64,000 bases of DNA from JABSSA01 sp039960995 (GCA_039960995.1 JBDVKF010000020.1:1-64000), one strand, 5' to 3'. Positions 7,881 through 18,171 are shown, counted from the stretch's first letter. Program-made: numbers and translations. Notes: a model not told the origin generated them from the letters alone.

Positions 7881-8153
7881 AGGTCGGTTGCAAGAGGATG
7901 TGATCCTACGTTGCGGGATTGCAGCCGTTCGCGCAAAGCGTAGCGAAGGTTTCAGGAGAGCCCAAAGGACCGATGCTGCAAGACATGCCAACGACCGCTT
8001 TGAGCTGGAGGTATTAAGGGCGGGCAGATAAAATCGGCGGATTGCAAGCGCGATTAGAGAATTCAAGTGCGGTGTCGGTAATGTATCTATTACTAAATCT
8101 CAGGTGGCGCGTGGCCTGATCGTCACTCCTGGCTGTCAATTCCCGAAAAAAAT

Positions 8154-8714
8154 CTATCCCGTTAGCACGGTCGCGATGTCGAAGCTGCCATTTTCGCCTC
8201 CCTCGTCGTCGGAGTTACCCGCGCATGCTGTGTTGGGACAGCCGGCGTTCGAAGGCGGACATTCCATTTCAGGTAGAGTGGCAAATTCTATCGAGTCACA
8301 CGAAAATACACCGTCAGTATTAAAGCAGATAAATATTTGACAAATCTTCATGAAAACAATTGGGGGTTTTTCAGATCCGTCTCCATCCGCAGGAAGCACC
8401 GCCGCCATTACATCTACCGGATGCGATTTGGTCTGACCGAATAGGCAGAGAAGAACAGCTCTGGTAGATGCGAATTTAACATTATCGACGGCGAGAACCC
8501 GAACATTTCCAACTTTGTGTTTGGCAAAGAATTTCTTGACGCTTTCCGAGACCAGATTTCGGTTTTTGAAAATTTGCTCAACAGACTTTGATGGAATTTC
8601 GAATGCATTCTCCAGCTTCATACCGAGTACATTGTCACTAAACGCATTCTCCAGTTGTTGGAACGATTTCTTGCCGAGCTTTCTCCGATCTTTAATAGTA
8701 GAAATAAAGGACAT
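8154..8714 (-). CDS. Orphan protein of unknown function between kinase and phosphatase genes
   Basis: I do not recognise this 186-residue protein. The ATG at 8714 has a strong GGGGAG Shine-Dalgarno eight bases upstream. The N-terminal half is basic and helical (KDRRKLGKKSFQQLENAF, KSVEQIFKNRNLVSESVKKFFAKHK). The C-terminal half is acidic, with closely spaced cysteines (MECPPSNAGCPNTACAG) that could bind metal or form disulfides. No signal peptide or confident membrane segment. It is flanked by about 270-300 bases of apparently non-coding sequence on both sides, is not coupled to neighbours, and could be an independently acquired gene inside the T6SS locus. Codon use looks less GC-biased than the flanking T6SS genes by eye. 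Confidence 0.6.
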   Translation of the reverse strand: MSFISTIKDRRKLGKKSFQQLENAFSDNVLGMKLENAFEIPSKSVEQIFKNRNLVSESVKKFFAKHKVGNVRVLAVDNVKFASTRAVLLCLFGQTKSHPVDVMAAVLPADGDGSEKPPIVFMKICQIFICFNTDGVFSCDSIEFATLPEMECPPSNAGCPNTACAGNSDDEGGENGSFDIATVLTG

Positions 8715-9011
8715 ACTGAATCTCCCCACTATGCAATCACATCATCTCGATAACATGGCTGAGTGATCGAATTTTCAATCTTCTCGAGTGTCTCATTTAT
8801 GAGAACTGGAGTCAATTCGTGGGGTATTCCCGCTCGAAGAGCGGACCTTGACGTTCCAAACAACAATGACGGCTTTGTCTGCAACCTGTGAATTCGCGCC
8901 CATCATGACGAAGGGGGGATTTCACAAACGGGAGTTGGCGATAAAGGGTCGAAAAAACCGTCACGAAGAATCCGTTTTGTGTTTCTTTTCTCATCTCTAA
9001 AACAAGCTTGT

Positions 9012-9728
9012 CTAAACGACGTCAATCACGATGATTGAAATGTTGTCCCCACCGCCGCCGGTCAATGCGATGTCTAAAAGTCGATCTGTCACGGTTTCAA
9101 TGGACTCGGTTTTTAGAACCATTTCCAGTATTGCAAAAGTGGCGTATTTGGTCAGCCCGTCCGAACACAAAAGGAAGCGGTCGCCGGGGAAAACCTCGCC
9201 TCTGATCTTGTCGATCTCAAGGTCCTCACCTACGCCAACAGCACGCGTTATAGCATTGGATTGCGGGTGGTGTTCAGCCTCGTCCCAAGACATTTCTCCC
9301 GCAAGAACCAGTTCCGCGACTGTGGAATGATCCGTTGTCAGCATTTCAATGGCATCCGCCTGAAGCCGATAAAGCCTGCTGTCCCCCGCCCAAAATGCGG
9401 CAAAGTGGTTGCCTGCAAACGTCAAAGCAACCACCGTTGCGCCAATTGTAGTGCCGCCGCGTCGCTCTGCTTCGTGGCGGATAGCCTTGTGGGCAGAATG
9501 CAAAGAGCTGCGCAGTCCACTCATCAGTTCCGCAGGTTCATCGCTGGGAGGCATGAGCGCCACGCAATCAACAACGGTTTGGGATGCAAAGTCTCCCGCA
9601 TCATGACCACCCATGCCATCAGAGACGACCCAGATTTTTTGGTCAGGCAGCGACAAGATGCTGTCTTCGTTGACCTGGCGCTTTTTCCCAACATGGGTAG
9701 CCGCTGAGAAACGCAAACGTACAGTCAT
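9012..9728 (-). CDS. pppA: PP2C-family protein phosphatase of the T6SS (PppA)
   Basis: 238 residues, a single PP2C catalytic domain. Metal-binding motifs are in the expected order: NED near residue 20, DGMGGHDAGD (about 37-46), the DHS...NAITRAVG segment, LLCSDGLTKY, and the final GGDN. It reverses the phosphorylation of FHA protein by the PpkA-like kinase and so switches T6SS assembly off. It is the last gene of the long minus-strand operon, and its ATG overlaps the tagF stop. The kinase itself lies on the opposite strand about 1.1 kb away, convergent with this operon. Confidence 0.92.
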   Translation of the reverse strand: MTVRLRFSAATHVGKKRQVNEDSILSLPDQKIWVVSDGMGGHDAGDFASQTVVDCVALMPPSDEPAELMSGLRSSLHSAHKAIRHEAERRGGTTIGATVVALTFAGNHFAAFWAGDSRLYRLQADAIEMLTTDHSTVAELVLAGEMSWDEAEHHPQSNAITRAVGVGEDLEIDKIRGEVFPGDRFLLCSDGLTKYATFAILEMVLKTESIETVTDRLLDIALTGGGGDNISIIVIDVV

Positions 9729-10399
9729 GCAGTGCTTTCAACCGGAATTTGAGGCCAGTCAGGGGACATCGGGTCCAAAAGCATCGCAAACTCTGCCATC
9801 GTTGGCAAGCCATTGCACCTTAGCAGTCGATGAACATTGCCCAGATCGCAGGACCAAATTGCTTTGTCCGGTTGACCAAGCGCTTGCGCGGCCAACGCAA
9901 TCTCTGGCGCGATGTCGCCAGCGTAAGCCTGACCATCGAAAGCTGAGGTACAGGATATTTTAAGATCAATCTTGCTCAGCGCGGTTTCGAGGTCAGCCTT
10001 CGAGGTCTCGTTTTGCAAAGTGTCCAAAGCAATCGCTTCAAGCGATTCAAACATCGCTCGATTTGTAAAATGCAGGTTAGGCAGATTGCTTGAGCTATGA
10101 GTTGCAACAAGTGTCAGCGGAAATTGCCGCCCCACACGATCAATCGATGGCATCCATACGCCGATCACCGGCGCGGAACTCGCTTGCCCGGCAGGCAGGC
10201 TAAATCGCCATAGAGGCGCTGACAGATAAGTCGCATCCCATCCAGCCTTCATACGATCTTTGCCGTTCAGCATCGCGCTTTGCAGCCAATCGTCCCATGA
10301 TGACGCAAAACCTTTGGGCGTATGAATGCGTACGAAATCGCCTAGCGCGGCTATTTTACCAAAGGCTCCAAACCCCGCCATTAGAACGAAGACGGGCAT
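9725..10399 (-). CDS. tagF: TagF-type T6SS regulator (DUF2094)
   Basis: 224 residues beginning MAGFGAFGKIAALGDFVR after a six-residue extension, the typical TagF N-terminus (GxFGKxxxxGDFV), followed by the alpha/beta fold with SWDDWLQSAM and PVIGVWMPSIDRVGRQFPLT. TagF represses T6SS post-translationally, in several species by binding the FHA protein. The gene overlaps tssM upstream and pppA downstream. Two starts are possible: ATG 10399 with an AGG seven bases upstream, or ATG 10381 sharing its A with the tssM stop (TAATG). In some proteobacteria TagF is fused to PppA; here they are separate but coupled. Confidence 0.9.
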   Translation of the reverse strand: MPVFVLMAGFGAFGKIAALGDFVRIHTPKGFASSWDDWLQSAMLNGKDRMKAGWDATYLSAPLWRFSLPAGQASSAPVIGVWMPSIDRVGRQFPLTLVATHSSSNLPNLHFTNRAMFESLEAIALDTLQNETSKADLETALSKIDLKISCTSAFDGQAYAGDIAPEIALAAQALGQPDKAIWSCDLGNVHRLLRCNGLPTMAEFAMLLDPMSPDWPQIPVESTA

Positions 10400-13300
10400 T
10401 TAAAGGCCTGCAGAGCAGGCAATGCGAAGGGATTAAAGACTGAGGTCGATTGCAGCTTGAAGACGGCAGCCCGTCCACCAACATTGAAAATCACCAATGA
10501 ACGATCCGCGGCAGAGGTGCTGCGCAATTCAGCCGTGTCGAGCAACCGAAACAAAGCCCACGGACCATTGCGGCGCAGCACATTGCTGGTGCCATCGATG
10601 ATGGGTTGAAACACAACCGCCCCCTGCCCTACACCGCCCGGCCATTTGAAAGCAGCAGCGCGCAAGGCCTCGCCATGCCGATACACAAGTGTTTCACCGT
10701 TGACTTCAAGCGTGACCTCTTGCGCACGTTCATCCAAGGAAAAAGGTTCCATTTGGAACGTCACATCTGGATCCGGTCCACCCGCAAAGAACGTATCGCG
10801 GATTTGCGAGGCGTATTGGAATTGCAGCAGCACCGCATCGGAAATGCCCAGATCGGTTTCATTGACAGTCTTCCATTTCCACGGGCGTGATCGCGTATCC
10901 ACATACTCACGCAGGTGGGTGTTGAAAAAGCCATCGATCATGCCGTTGGGCGCGAAAAGACGTTTGAAATCGGCGATCCCAACTTCTGTCTCTGCGCTGC
11001 GGTTCAAAGGATAACGGTTGCTAAGCGCTTGCTGGCACGTCGGCAGCACTTCAGATTTCCAAAGCGAGTCAATCGAAGCGCGCGTGCCAGTCGCTGTGAT
11101 ACCGGAAGACCCAGAGGTGATCTGCGTGGACCAACGGCGCAAAGGCTGTGGCAAAGTTTCGGAAAACTCGCGGAACCGGATGATCGCTGTCGAATCGTCC
11201 GTGGCCGCCCCGTCCCCATTCTGCAAGGACTGCAATTCGCGGGACACTTCGACGAGGATGCTCAGATAATTGTCGATCGTCGAAGGTTGTTGATCAACCC
11301 GTTCGGTAATCTGGTGCAATTGCTCAAAGCGATCTTCAACTTCTTGTCCCGGAGCAGGCGGTTCAGCGTTTGCTGATCCTCCGCCGCCAGTTTGCGATTG
11401 CATCAGTTCGAAAACGCGGCGTTGGCGTTGGCTCAGCCGATCCGTCAGTTCTTGAGTCAACAGAACGCCGGCTCCGCCAGTGACCGCATCCGCGGCACCT
11501 TCGGGCAAAGCTTCCGCCAGCCCCTCGGCCTGAGGGGGGACAGTCAGTTTTGTTTCTTCTGCCACTGTTTCAAGGATGTTTGAGATCGGGGAAGAACTTT
11601 GCGATAGGACCTGAGTAATCTCAACCGCATGGCGCAAATTTTCCAATGGGATAATATCGGCATCCCCCAAAAGCTCTTCGTAATGCGCCAGATAATCGGT
11701 GTAATAAAGATCAAGAACGTCGCGACTGAGGAAGGCCAGATCAAGCTCCGAAAGACCTTCGCTGTTTTCTGTCGGCAATACCCAAGCCTCTTCGGTCGCT
11801 CGCGCTTCGACGCTAAGCGCTTCATCTAAGAATACTGTATGGAAGCCTTTGCGCGTGAAAATACCCGGTATGCCTTCGCTAAGCGCCGCACCCGAAGATC
11901 GCACGATAGCACGATCCAGATTGGCACCACCGATACTGGTCAAGCGAAATACGCTTAGCTCGCTACTGGTCGCAGCGGGCGACGATATAATCCCATTGTA
12001 AAGACGTCTGGCCAAAGGCAGATCGGACAGAAGATCGCGAATTTGTTCGATTAAAGGACCATTGAGTTCAATAGTGTCCATTGGTTGCGCCAAAAGCTCT
12101 TTCAGGTGGCCATCAAGATCCGCCCGCAAAGCCGCGCGGTCATTCCCCCGATATGCGACATCCCAATCCAACGAGGTCCATTCGGTGATCAGATTCTGAT
12201 CCATCGGTCCTTGCTTGCCAAGCATCAGATACACTTTGAGCGCTTCAAACAGGAACTCGCGGTTGTTCATATTGGCTTGCATCTGATCTTCTAGACGCAG
12301 CAAAATACGCGGCAAGAACAGCTCGTTCAAAGCCCTCTGATAAGTCTGGATGGCTTGGTTGCCGACAACCCCACCCTGATACAGGCCGAACCCAAGGCCG
12401 CTGTTGTTCCGGGTGACGTCACCGACCGGGTTGCCGGGGATATCGCGCAAAAGGTTCAATGCGGGAACGACCCCCGGAAGGTCGCTGTCTTTCACCGGGT
12501 TGTTTTCGATCGCGCTTGAAGCCGTGCGGAATTGGTCGACCTTGTCAGCGGCCTCAGCGATCAGATCAGAATTGCCTAAGTAGCTTCGTGCCCAAAACCC
12601 ACCAAGCCCAAGACCGGCAACAACAGCCGCGGCAATGGCGGTGCGTTTGGTCCATCTATAGCGACGTTCGACTTTGTCATCCGCGCTCACCATGCCTGCT
12701 TCGGAAAAGATCACATCTTCAAAAAGACGGGTCAGAAAGAAGGATCGGCCAGAGCCGCGCCCCGATCCAATCGCTTGGCGTCCGATGCCAAAAGTGCGTG
12801 CCATTCCCATCATCAAACGGTCAATTGGCGCACCTTCTTGCGTGCCAGACGTGAAATAGACGCCGCGCAAAAGGTGGCGATCTTCATACCGGTTTTCTTG
12901 AAAAATCTGATTGAGAAACCCTTTCGCCGTGCTGCGTACACTCGCCACTTGCGATGGGAAACTTGCGATCAAGCTGCGTCGTTGAGGATCAATTTCATGC
13001 TGCATAATCTCCAGCGAATGTGCGTTCAGCTGATTCAAGAGACCGGTGAATTCTTCGTCCAGCGCGTCTATGGCCGCCGCTTGCGATTTATTCTTTTTCG
13101 GCAATGGCAGGGTAAAACCCCAAACTTGTTCACGGTCATCTTTACTGAGCGCGTCAAAAAATTCGGTGAAACCAACCATAAGGTCAGACTTGGTGAACAG
13201 CACATAAACAGGAAAACGCACACCAAGCTTTTCGCGCAGTTCTTTCAAACGGCGACTGATTGCAGCAGCGTGATTGGATTGGGTCTCTTCGTCCTGCATC

Positions 13301-13992
13301 GAAAGATCAGACAGGGAAATAGCCACAATCGCCCCGTTTATTGGTTGTCTCTTGCGGTGCTTTTTCAACAGGTTGAGAAAGCCAAGCCAGCCACCATTAT
13401 CTTCATCCGCGTCACTGTCTTGCGTCGTATAACGCCCTGCGGTGTCGATCATCACGGCATTGTCGGTGAACCACCAATCGCAATTCCTAGTTCCACCAAC
13501 GCCGCCAATCGCTTCTTTTCCCAACGTGTCGGCCAATGGAAAGTTGAGGCCTGAGTTAACGATCGCTGTCGTCTTTCCAGCCCCCGGAGGGCCGATCATG
13601 ACATACCACGGCAACTCATAAAGACTGCGACGGCCGAGCTTGGATTTGCGCAACGCGCCCATTGCTTCTTTGAGTTTGCCTTTAAGCTCAGACAGTTCCG
13701 CAATAACAAATTCGTCGTCAACATCCGCTGTCGTCGTGTCAGCGGTTTCAACGATATCTTCTGTCATTTCCTTGTCTTTGCGGCCTTTCCTTATGACAAT
13801 GATTAATATCATCGTCAGCGCCAGCAAAGCTATGACGCCTAGAGTAATCATTATGGCAATCGCTGACTCCCAAGGCCGGGTTTCACCGATGGCGATATGA
13901 GGCCCGAGAAACCAAACCAAAAGAGAAAAGGCAATCGCCACCATGATCGTAATTGAGATGCCGGATCCCAAAGCTCTGAGCACAGATTTCAT
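10381..13992 (-). CDS. tssM: T6SS inner-membrane protein TssM (IcmF)
   Basis: 1203 residues. Two membrane segments at the N-terminus (about 10-30 and 43-67), a cytoplasmic P-loop domain with Walker A GPPGAGKTT and a Walker B-like VMIDTAGRY, a third membrane segment near residue 450 (AIAAAVVAGLGLGGFWA), and a large periplasmic region typical of IcmF/TssM. With TssL and the outer-membrane part it forms the trans-envelope complex. Here the Walker A motif is intact, so ATP or GTP binding is likely. No TssJ lipoprotein gene is visible next to it. The start overlaps the tssL stop by one base (TGATG). Confidence 0.95.
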   Translation of the reverse strand: MKSVLRALGSGISITIMVAIAFSLLVWFLGPHIAIGETRPWESAIAIMITLGVIALLALTMILIIVIRKGRKDKEMTEDIVETADTTTADVDDEFVIAELSELKGKLKEAMGALRKSKLGRRSLYELPWYVMIGPPGAGKTTAIVNSGLNFPLADTLGKEAIGGVGGTRNCDWWFTDNAVMIDTAGRYTTQDSDADEDNGGWLGFLNLLKKHRKRQPINGAIVAISLSDLSMQDEETQSNHAAAISRRLKELREKLGVRFPVYVLFTKSDLMVGFTEFFDALSKDDREQVWGFTLPLPKKNKSQAAAIDALDEEFTGLLNQLNAHSLEIMQHEIDPQRRSLIASFPSQVASVRSTAKGFLNQIFQENRYEDRHLLRGVYFTSGTQEGAPIDRLMMGMARTFGIGRQAIGSGRGSGRSFFLTRLFEDVIFSEAGMVSADDKVERRYRWTKRTAIAAAVVAGLGLGGFWARSYLGNSDLIAEAADKVDQFRTASSAIENNPVKDSDLPGVVPALNLLRDIPGNPVGDVTRNNSGLGFGLYQGGVVGNQAIQTYQRALNELFLPRILLRLEDQMQANMNNREFLFEALKVYLMLGKQGPMDQNLITEWTSLDWDVAYRGNDRAALRADLDGHLKELLAQPMDTIELNGPLIEQIRDLLSDLPLARRLYNGIISSPAATSSELSVFRLTSIGGANLDRAIVRSSGAALSEGIPGIFTRKGFHTVFLDEALSVEARATEEAWVLPTENSEGLSELDLAFLSRDVLDLYYTDYLAHYEELLGDADIIPLENLRHAVEITQVLSQSSSPISNILETVAEETKLTVPPQAEGLAEALPEGAADAVTGGAGVLLTQELTDRLSQRQRRVFELMQSQTGGGGSANAEPPAPGQEVEDRFEQLHQITERVDQQPSTIDNYLSILVEVSRELQSLQNGDGAATDDSTAIIRFREFSETLPQPLRRWSTQITSGSSGITATGTRASIDSLWKSEVLPTCQQALSNRYPLNRSAETEVGIADFKRLFAPNGMIDGFFNTHLREYVDTRSRPWKWKTVNETDLGISDAVLLQFQYASQIRDTFFAGGPDPDVTFQMEPFSLDERAQEVTLEVNGETLVYRHGEALRAAAFKWPGGVGQGAVVFQPIIDGTSNVLRRNGPWALFRLLDTAELRSTSAADRSLVIFNVGGRAAVFKLQSTSVFNPFALPALQAFKCPSSF

Positions 13993-15365
13993 CAGTTCGC
14001 CACCTCTCTGACCAGTAAGATCTCGATGCGACGGTTCTTGGCGCGACCTTCACGGGTTTCGTTGCTGGCAATCGGCTCTTTGTCACCACGTGCCTGGGCC
14101 TGAATGCGACTTTCATCATCAAGCTGGCTGGCCAGCTTTCGTGTCACTGATTCAGCACGAGCAAGGGAAAGTTCCATATTTGATCCAAAGCGCGATGATG
14201 ATCCAACCGGGATACTGTCAGAATGGCCAACAACAATCACTTGTCCCGCCTGCCCGTTCAGCGCCTGCGCAACACGCGAAATAGGTACGTCAAAGGTTGA
14301 TTGAAGCGAATCTGCACCGGGCGCAAACATACCAGAGCCTGCAAGGCGAATGGTGATCGTTTGATTGTCTTGGAACAACTCAACGACGCGTTCGGTGATC
14401 TCTTCTTCCAAAAAGCCCTCTACCTCCGTGAACTGGTTTATCGGTGGTGCAGGCGGTGGCGGTGGCGGTGGTGCGCGTCTGAACAGCGTGGCCGGAACCC
14501 CAGCCGTCAGCACAGACATTTGACCATTCACGCGCTCTGTCGAACGATCCAAAAGCATATTGAGCGACAGGAATGTGACCGTCGCCAGCGCCGCAACAAC
14601 ACCAGCGGTGATCCAGACGGGTTTCCAGATTGACAAAACACGGTGCGGAACCTGCAGCCCTTCCCAGTTTGGAGACAGACCTCGTTCGATTTCGCTGCGT
14701 TGAGCGCGGATCGTGCGCGCAAGGCCTGCGCGGATTTGCATATGCTTGTCCGAACCGTTGGCTTCGACCCGAAGGCGGCCTTCGAACCCAAGTGACAGAC
14801 ACAAATACAGGAATTCAAGCAAGACGATGTTTTTCCCCGGACTCTGTTCTAAGCGAGCCAGAAGATCAAAGAACCGGTCACCGCCGACGTTTTCTTTGTG
14901 AAAAGTGCTGACCATGGACTGTTGTGACCAGCTGCTTTCACTGCCCCAAGGCGTATTCAACACAACGTCATCAAGCGTCGCGCAAATAGCATAACGCGCG
15001 ACCTTAACGTCTTGATTGGGGATGCCGTCCGTCAAAGCGCGGGATTCAAAATTCCGGATCTCTGCAACAACGGACCGGCGCAGCTGATCCGCTTCCATAT
15101 GTTGCGCACGGTTGCGAATACGGCTGATCAAAGAAAATAAGGTCGAGGCGGCCGCGTTCAGCCGGTTCATACCCGTCATCCCCTGTTCGACCTTAGACTC
15201 AGACGATGAGCTTTCGTCGGGAATCGTGTCAACTGGGGCTGGCGATTGCGAAGGTTGCTGAGCAGCAGCAGTAGGAGTAGCAACAGATAACCGCCCACCG
15301 GGGTTGGGCTTAATTACCGTCTTTTCGGCATCATCTGGTTCGGCAAATGGATCGTCGCTGGCCAT
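13992..15365 (-). CDS. tssL: T6SS protein TssL (DotU) with C-terminal OmpA domain
   Basis: 457 residues in three parts: a Pro/Ser-rich N-terminus, the DotU/TssL cytoplasmic helical domain (about 75-255, with CATLDDVVLNTPWG and FHKENVGGDRFF), one membrane segment (about 262-282), and a C-terminal OmpA-like peptidoglycan-binding domain (about 340-455, GHSDSIPVG...NMELSLARAESV...NRRIEILL). This is the extended form of TssL that anchors the membrane complex to the cell wall without a separate TagL/TagN protein. A run of prolines (PPPPPPP) precedes the OmpA part. It lies between tssK (seven-base gap) and tssM (overlap). Confidence 0.95.
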   Translation of the reverse strand: MASDDPFAEPDDAEKTVIKPNPGGRLSVATPTAAAQQPSQSPAPVDTIPDESSSSESKVEQGMTGMNRLNAAASTLFSLISRIRNRAQHMEADQLRRSVVAEIRNFESRALTDGIPNQDVKVARYAICATLDDVVLNTPWGSESSWSQQSMVSTFHKENVGGDRFFDLLARLEQSPGKNIVLLEFLYLCLSLGFEGRLRVEANGSDKHMQIRAGLARTIRAQRSEIERGLSPNWEGLQVPHRVLSIWKPVWITAGVVAALATVTFLSLNMLLDRSTERVNGQMSVLTAGVPATLFRRAPPPPPPPAPPINQFTEVEGFLEEEITERVVELFQDNQTITIRLAGSGMFAPGADSLQSTFDVPISRVAQALNGQAGQVIVVGHSDSIPVGSSSRFGSNMELSLARAESVTRKLASQLDDESRIQAQARGDKEPIASNETREGRAKNRRIEILLVREVAN

Positions 15366-15372
15366 ACTGTCC

Positions 15373-16713
15373 CTATCCTTGCCTGATCGCCCAGAGTTCC
15401 ATCTTCAGCCCGGGAAATTCTCCCGAGACATGAACCGCAACTCCACCAGAGGTCGACATCTTGCCCCAATACGCACTTTCGGCATCAAGCTCGAAATAGA
15501 CAACACCCGCGTGATACGGGATTTGGCGCGGTGCCACGGGAAGTGGACGCATCGGGATGCCTGGAAGGGCCGAATTCACAAGCTGTCGGATCTCTTCCAC
15601 AGGCCCAATCTTAGATTGATTGGCGAAGTGACGGCGCACGTTTTCGGCTGGGGCGTCAGATTGAACCGACAGAACAAAACCAGCTGACGACAGCAGCTTG
15701 CGATCCGCAATCAGTCCGACACTGATGCCATATTTGCGCGGTTCCAATGGAATGGACAGCGCAGTTTGCTCCAGCACGGATGATAGATACTGACGCAACA
15801 GTTTGATCACTGGCTTAAACGTGTCCGTCAGATTGGCATGGGCGTATTCCGGAAATGCGGGCGGGATTTTCTCATTCGCCATAAAGGTCGAAAGCTCTCC
15901 GGCCAGCCCAATTGCCATACGATAAAGCGCTTCTGGATGGGTGTTTTCGACCTGCGCCATATGGCCAATCACTGGCTGGATACGGTTAACGCACATCAGC
16001 AAAAGAAAGTCCGAAATTTCTGCCGCACCTTTCGTGCCACTGCCTTCAGACAGACGACCGGCAAGGGCTGTTTTTCGGTGGTTTAAAAGCCCGTCGAGTT
16101 CTTGCAAAAATCCCGAAAGCGTCGAAGCCGCACGCACATCAAGACAAGACGGGATGAAAGATTTGTCTAACACAACCTCTTTATCCGCCTTCACTTCGAT
16201 GATTTTGGCAATTGGAATGCAAAGCCGGTCAGAGAGATCATCAACCTCTAGCGCGAATTGCAAACGCATTTTGCCCACGCCCATTGTCACCGATTTCTTG
16301 CCAGTGCCAACAACGTCTGTGATTTCCAGCTCAGATGGCCGTAACCGCGTGCCAGAAAGTTCTGCACCCGTCATATCAACTTCTGATGCGCCCTGCCTGC
16401 GCTGCGGGACAGTCAGATAAACCACACAATCCTTGATCCCATCAGAGACCTCCAAAGACGGCGGATGGTCTTCATGGCTTGGGATCCGAAACACCGTTCC
16501 GTCTTGGGTCAGCCCACTCGCGGATTTGATGGCGAATTGACCAACTTTCAAAACCTCTTCGTCGATCTCAAGTTCGTTGACGCCCCAAACATAAGGGCCC
16601 ATGCGTCGGGCAAGCCCTCCAACCAAACCTTCCGTATAACGGTCAGCCTGTTGAAAGTGATGCGGCTGCAAAAACAGTCCTTCGCTCCAAAGAACCTTAC
16701 TGTCCCAAGACAT
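15373..16713 (-). CDS. tssK: T6SS baseplate protein TssK
   Basis: 446 residues, the usual length. The N-terminus MSWDSKVLWSEGLFLQPHHFQQ is the family hallmark, and the C-terminal part (about 320-446, RKYGISVGLIADRKLLSSAGFVLSVQSDAP and YFELDAESAYWGKM) forms the receptor-like domain that binds the TssL/TssM cytoplasmic parts. TssK trimers link the phage-like baseplate (TssEFG-VgrG) to the membrane complex. The gene is preceded by the FHA gene with a 24-base gap and is followed closely by tssL. Confidence 0.96.
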   Translation of the reverse strand: MSWDSKVLWSEGLFLQPHHFQQADRYTEGLVGGLARRMGPYVWGVNELEIDEEVLKVGQFAIKSASGLTQDGTVFRIPSHEDHPPSLEVSDGIKDCVVYLTVPQRRQGASEVDMTGAELSGTRLRPSELEITDVVGTGKKSVTMGVGKMRLQFALEVDDLSDRLCIPIAKIIEVKADKEVVLDKSFIPSCLDVRAASTLSGFLQELDGLLNHRKTALAGRLSEGSGTKGAAEISDFLLLMCVNRIQPVIGHMAQVENTHPEALYRMAIGLAGELSTFMANEKIPPAFPEYAHANLTDTFKPVIKLLRQYLSSVLEQTALSIPLEPRKYGISVGLIADRKLLSSAGFVLSVQSDAPAENVRRHFANQSKIGPVEEIRQLVNSALPGIPMRPLPVAPRQIPYHAGVVYFELDAESAYWGKMSTSGGVAVHVSGEFPGLKMELWAIRQG

Positions 16714-16737
16714 GTGCCGGACCTTTCGTCAAATACG

Positions 16738-18171
16738 TCATTTCAGTTTATCCAGTTGTGCTTGGTAGGCTTTGGCGAATTCCTTGGCAAAGAGCTCTTG
16801 GAAATCGTTTTCCGCTTGATCCGCGATTTCCGAATACATCTGTTCGTAGATTTCCCAATAGCGTGCTTTCTTGCCCTTAAGAACAGAGCCAAGACCACCG
16901 CCAACCTTAATCTTTTCTTCTAATTTTGCAGGATCCAGTTTGGTTAGCACCCCTTTCAATGCAGCTTCCATTCCAGTGATCGTCGCAACCTCATGTGACT
17001 TCACATCTTGCATTGCTTGTTCAGCAGCATCGATTGCATCAAGATACCCCTTGGCCGATGGACGCACGATGGCTTCGATCGCTTGATCAGGGCTAACAGA
17101 GAATTTTAACGGGTTATTCCCACCAGATCGGATCATTGTTTGTTCGATCCGAAACTCAGACTTGATCGAGCTCCGCGTCATCAAAACTTCGCGCATGCCT
17201 TCGATCAGGATGCGCGACACATGCCCCATTCGGGACAGCGTCGATGTCAATTCTTCGTCCGGAATATTAAGGTCTTCTGCACCTAGGGCTTTCAGGAACG
17301 CCCGCGCAGCCGCATCATCGACCTGCGATTTTGGTGTCGGCTCTGGTTCCGCTGGCGGTTGTGCAACGACATTTTGCGGAACAACGGTCGGCTGATCAGC
17401 TTCGACCGCCGCCGGTTCTGGATCAAGATTTGGGTTACCCAAAGGATCGGCACCACCACCATCATCAGGTTTGAAAAAATCGTCATCCCAGTCATCTGGA
17501 ATGGATCCCATCGTCGCGCTTGGCGGCGTGAATTGATCCTGAGTTCCGGCATTATGGGCCGCGACGCTGCCTCCTTGCCCTTCCAATGGATCGGCCGCCC
17601 GTTTCGCAAATGGGTCGTCCTCGCCAAGTGGCGGCAACAGGCCGTCTTCGCCCAATTGCTCTACCGAAACGCTATTGGGACCTTTGGGTCCGCCTTCCTC
17701 GCCCAGCAGATCATCAAGGAAATCGGCACCGCCGGGATCCATCGGAGCATCCAAAAGGTCATCGAATGCAGCCGCGCCGACTTTGGCATCACCTTGCGTT
17801 ATCTTTTCCTCCGCAACAGGTTCTGCAAGGATTTGGGCCGTGCTACCCGCCGCCGCGATCTTCACTTGGATTTCGTAAGGTCCGATGGTCAGAATATCGC
17901 CGTCATTCAATGGGGTAGAAACATTGCCAAGTGCAAGCTTACCGTAGTTCAGGAAAGTCCCGTTGGTGGACATATCGACAACGATAATATTCCCGTTGTG
18001 ATCTTCGATGGCGCAATGCCGTTTTGACAGCATCTTATCAGGATCGGGTAAAACAAGATCGTTTTCATTCCCACGACCAACCGTCAAGCTAGTCCCCCGC
18101 ATTTCTACTGGGTCCCCACTTCCGGGAATGCTCCCGGTAGATTGAAAATGTAGCACGACAGTTGTGGTCAT
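16738..18171 (-). CDS. tagH: T6SS FHA-domain protein (TagH/Fha)
   Basis: 477 residues. The N-terminal FHA domain (about 25-105) shows the phosphothreonine-binding pattern GRGNENDLVLPDPD...LSKRHCAIE...DMSTNGTFLN. A long acidic Asp/Pro/Gly-rich linker (about 120-290) follows, and the C-terminal 190 residues form the T6SS-specific domain found only in Fha proteins (AFLKALGAEDLN, FRIEQTMIRSGGNNPLKFS). It is the expected substrate of the PpkA-like kinase, target of PppA and possible binding partner of TagF. Confidence 0.93.
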   Translation of the reverse strand: MTTTVVLHFQSTGSIPGSGDPVEMRGTSLTVGRGNENDLVLPDPDKMLSKRHCAIEDHNGNIIVVDMSTNGTFLNYGKLALGNVSTPLNDGDILTIGPYEIQVKIAAAGSTAQILAEPVAEEKITQGDAKVGAAAFDDLLDAPMDPGGADFLDDLLGEEGGPKGPNSVSVEQLGEDGLLPPLGEDDPFAKRAADPLEGQGGSVAAHNAGTQDQFTPPSATMGSIPDDWDDDFFKPDDGGGADPLGNPNLDPEPAAVEADQPTVVPQNVVAQPPAEPEPTPKSQVDDAAARAFLKALGAEDLNIPDEELTSTLSRMGHVSRILIEGMREVLMTRSSIKSEFRIEQTMIRSGGNNPLKFSVSPDQAIEAIVRPSAKGYLDAIDAAEQAMQDVKSHEVATITGMEAALKGVLTKLDPAKLEEKIKVGGGLGSVLKGKKARYWEIYEQMYSEIADQAENDFQELFAKEFAKAYQAQLDKLK

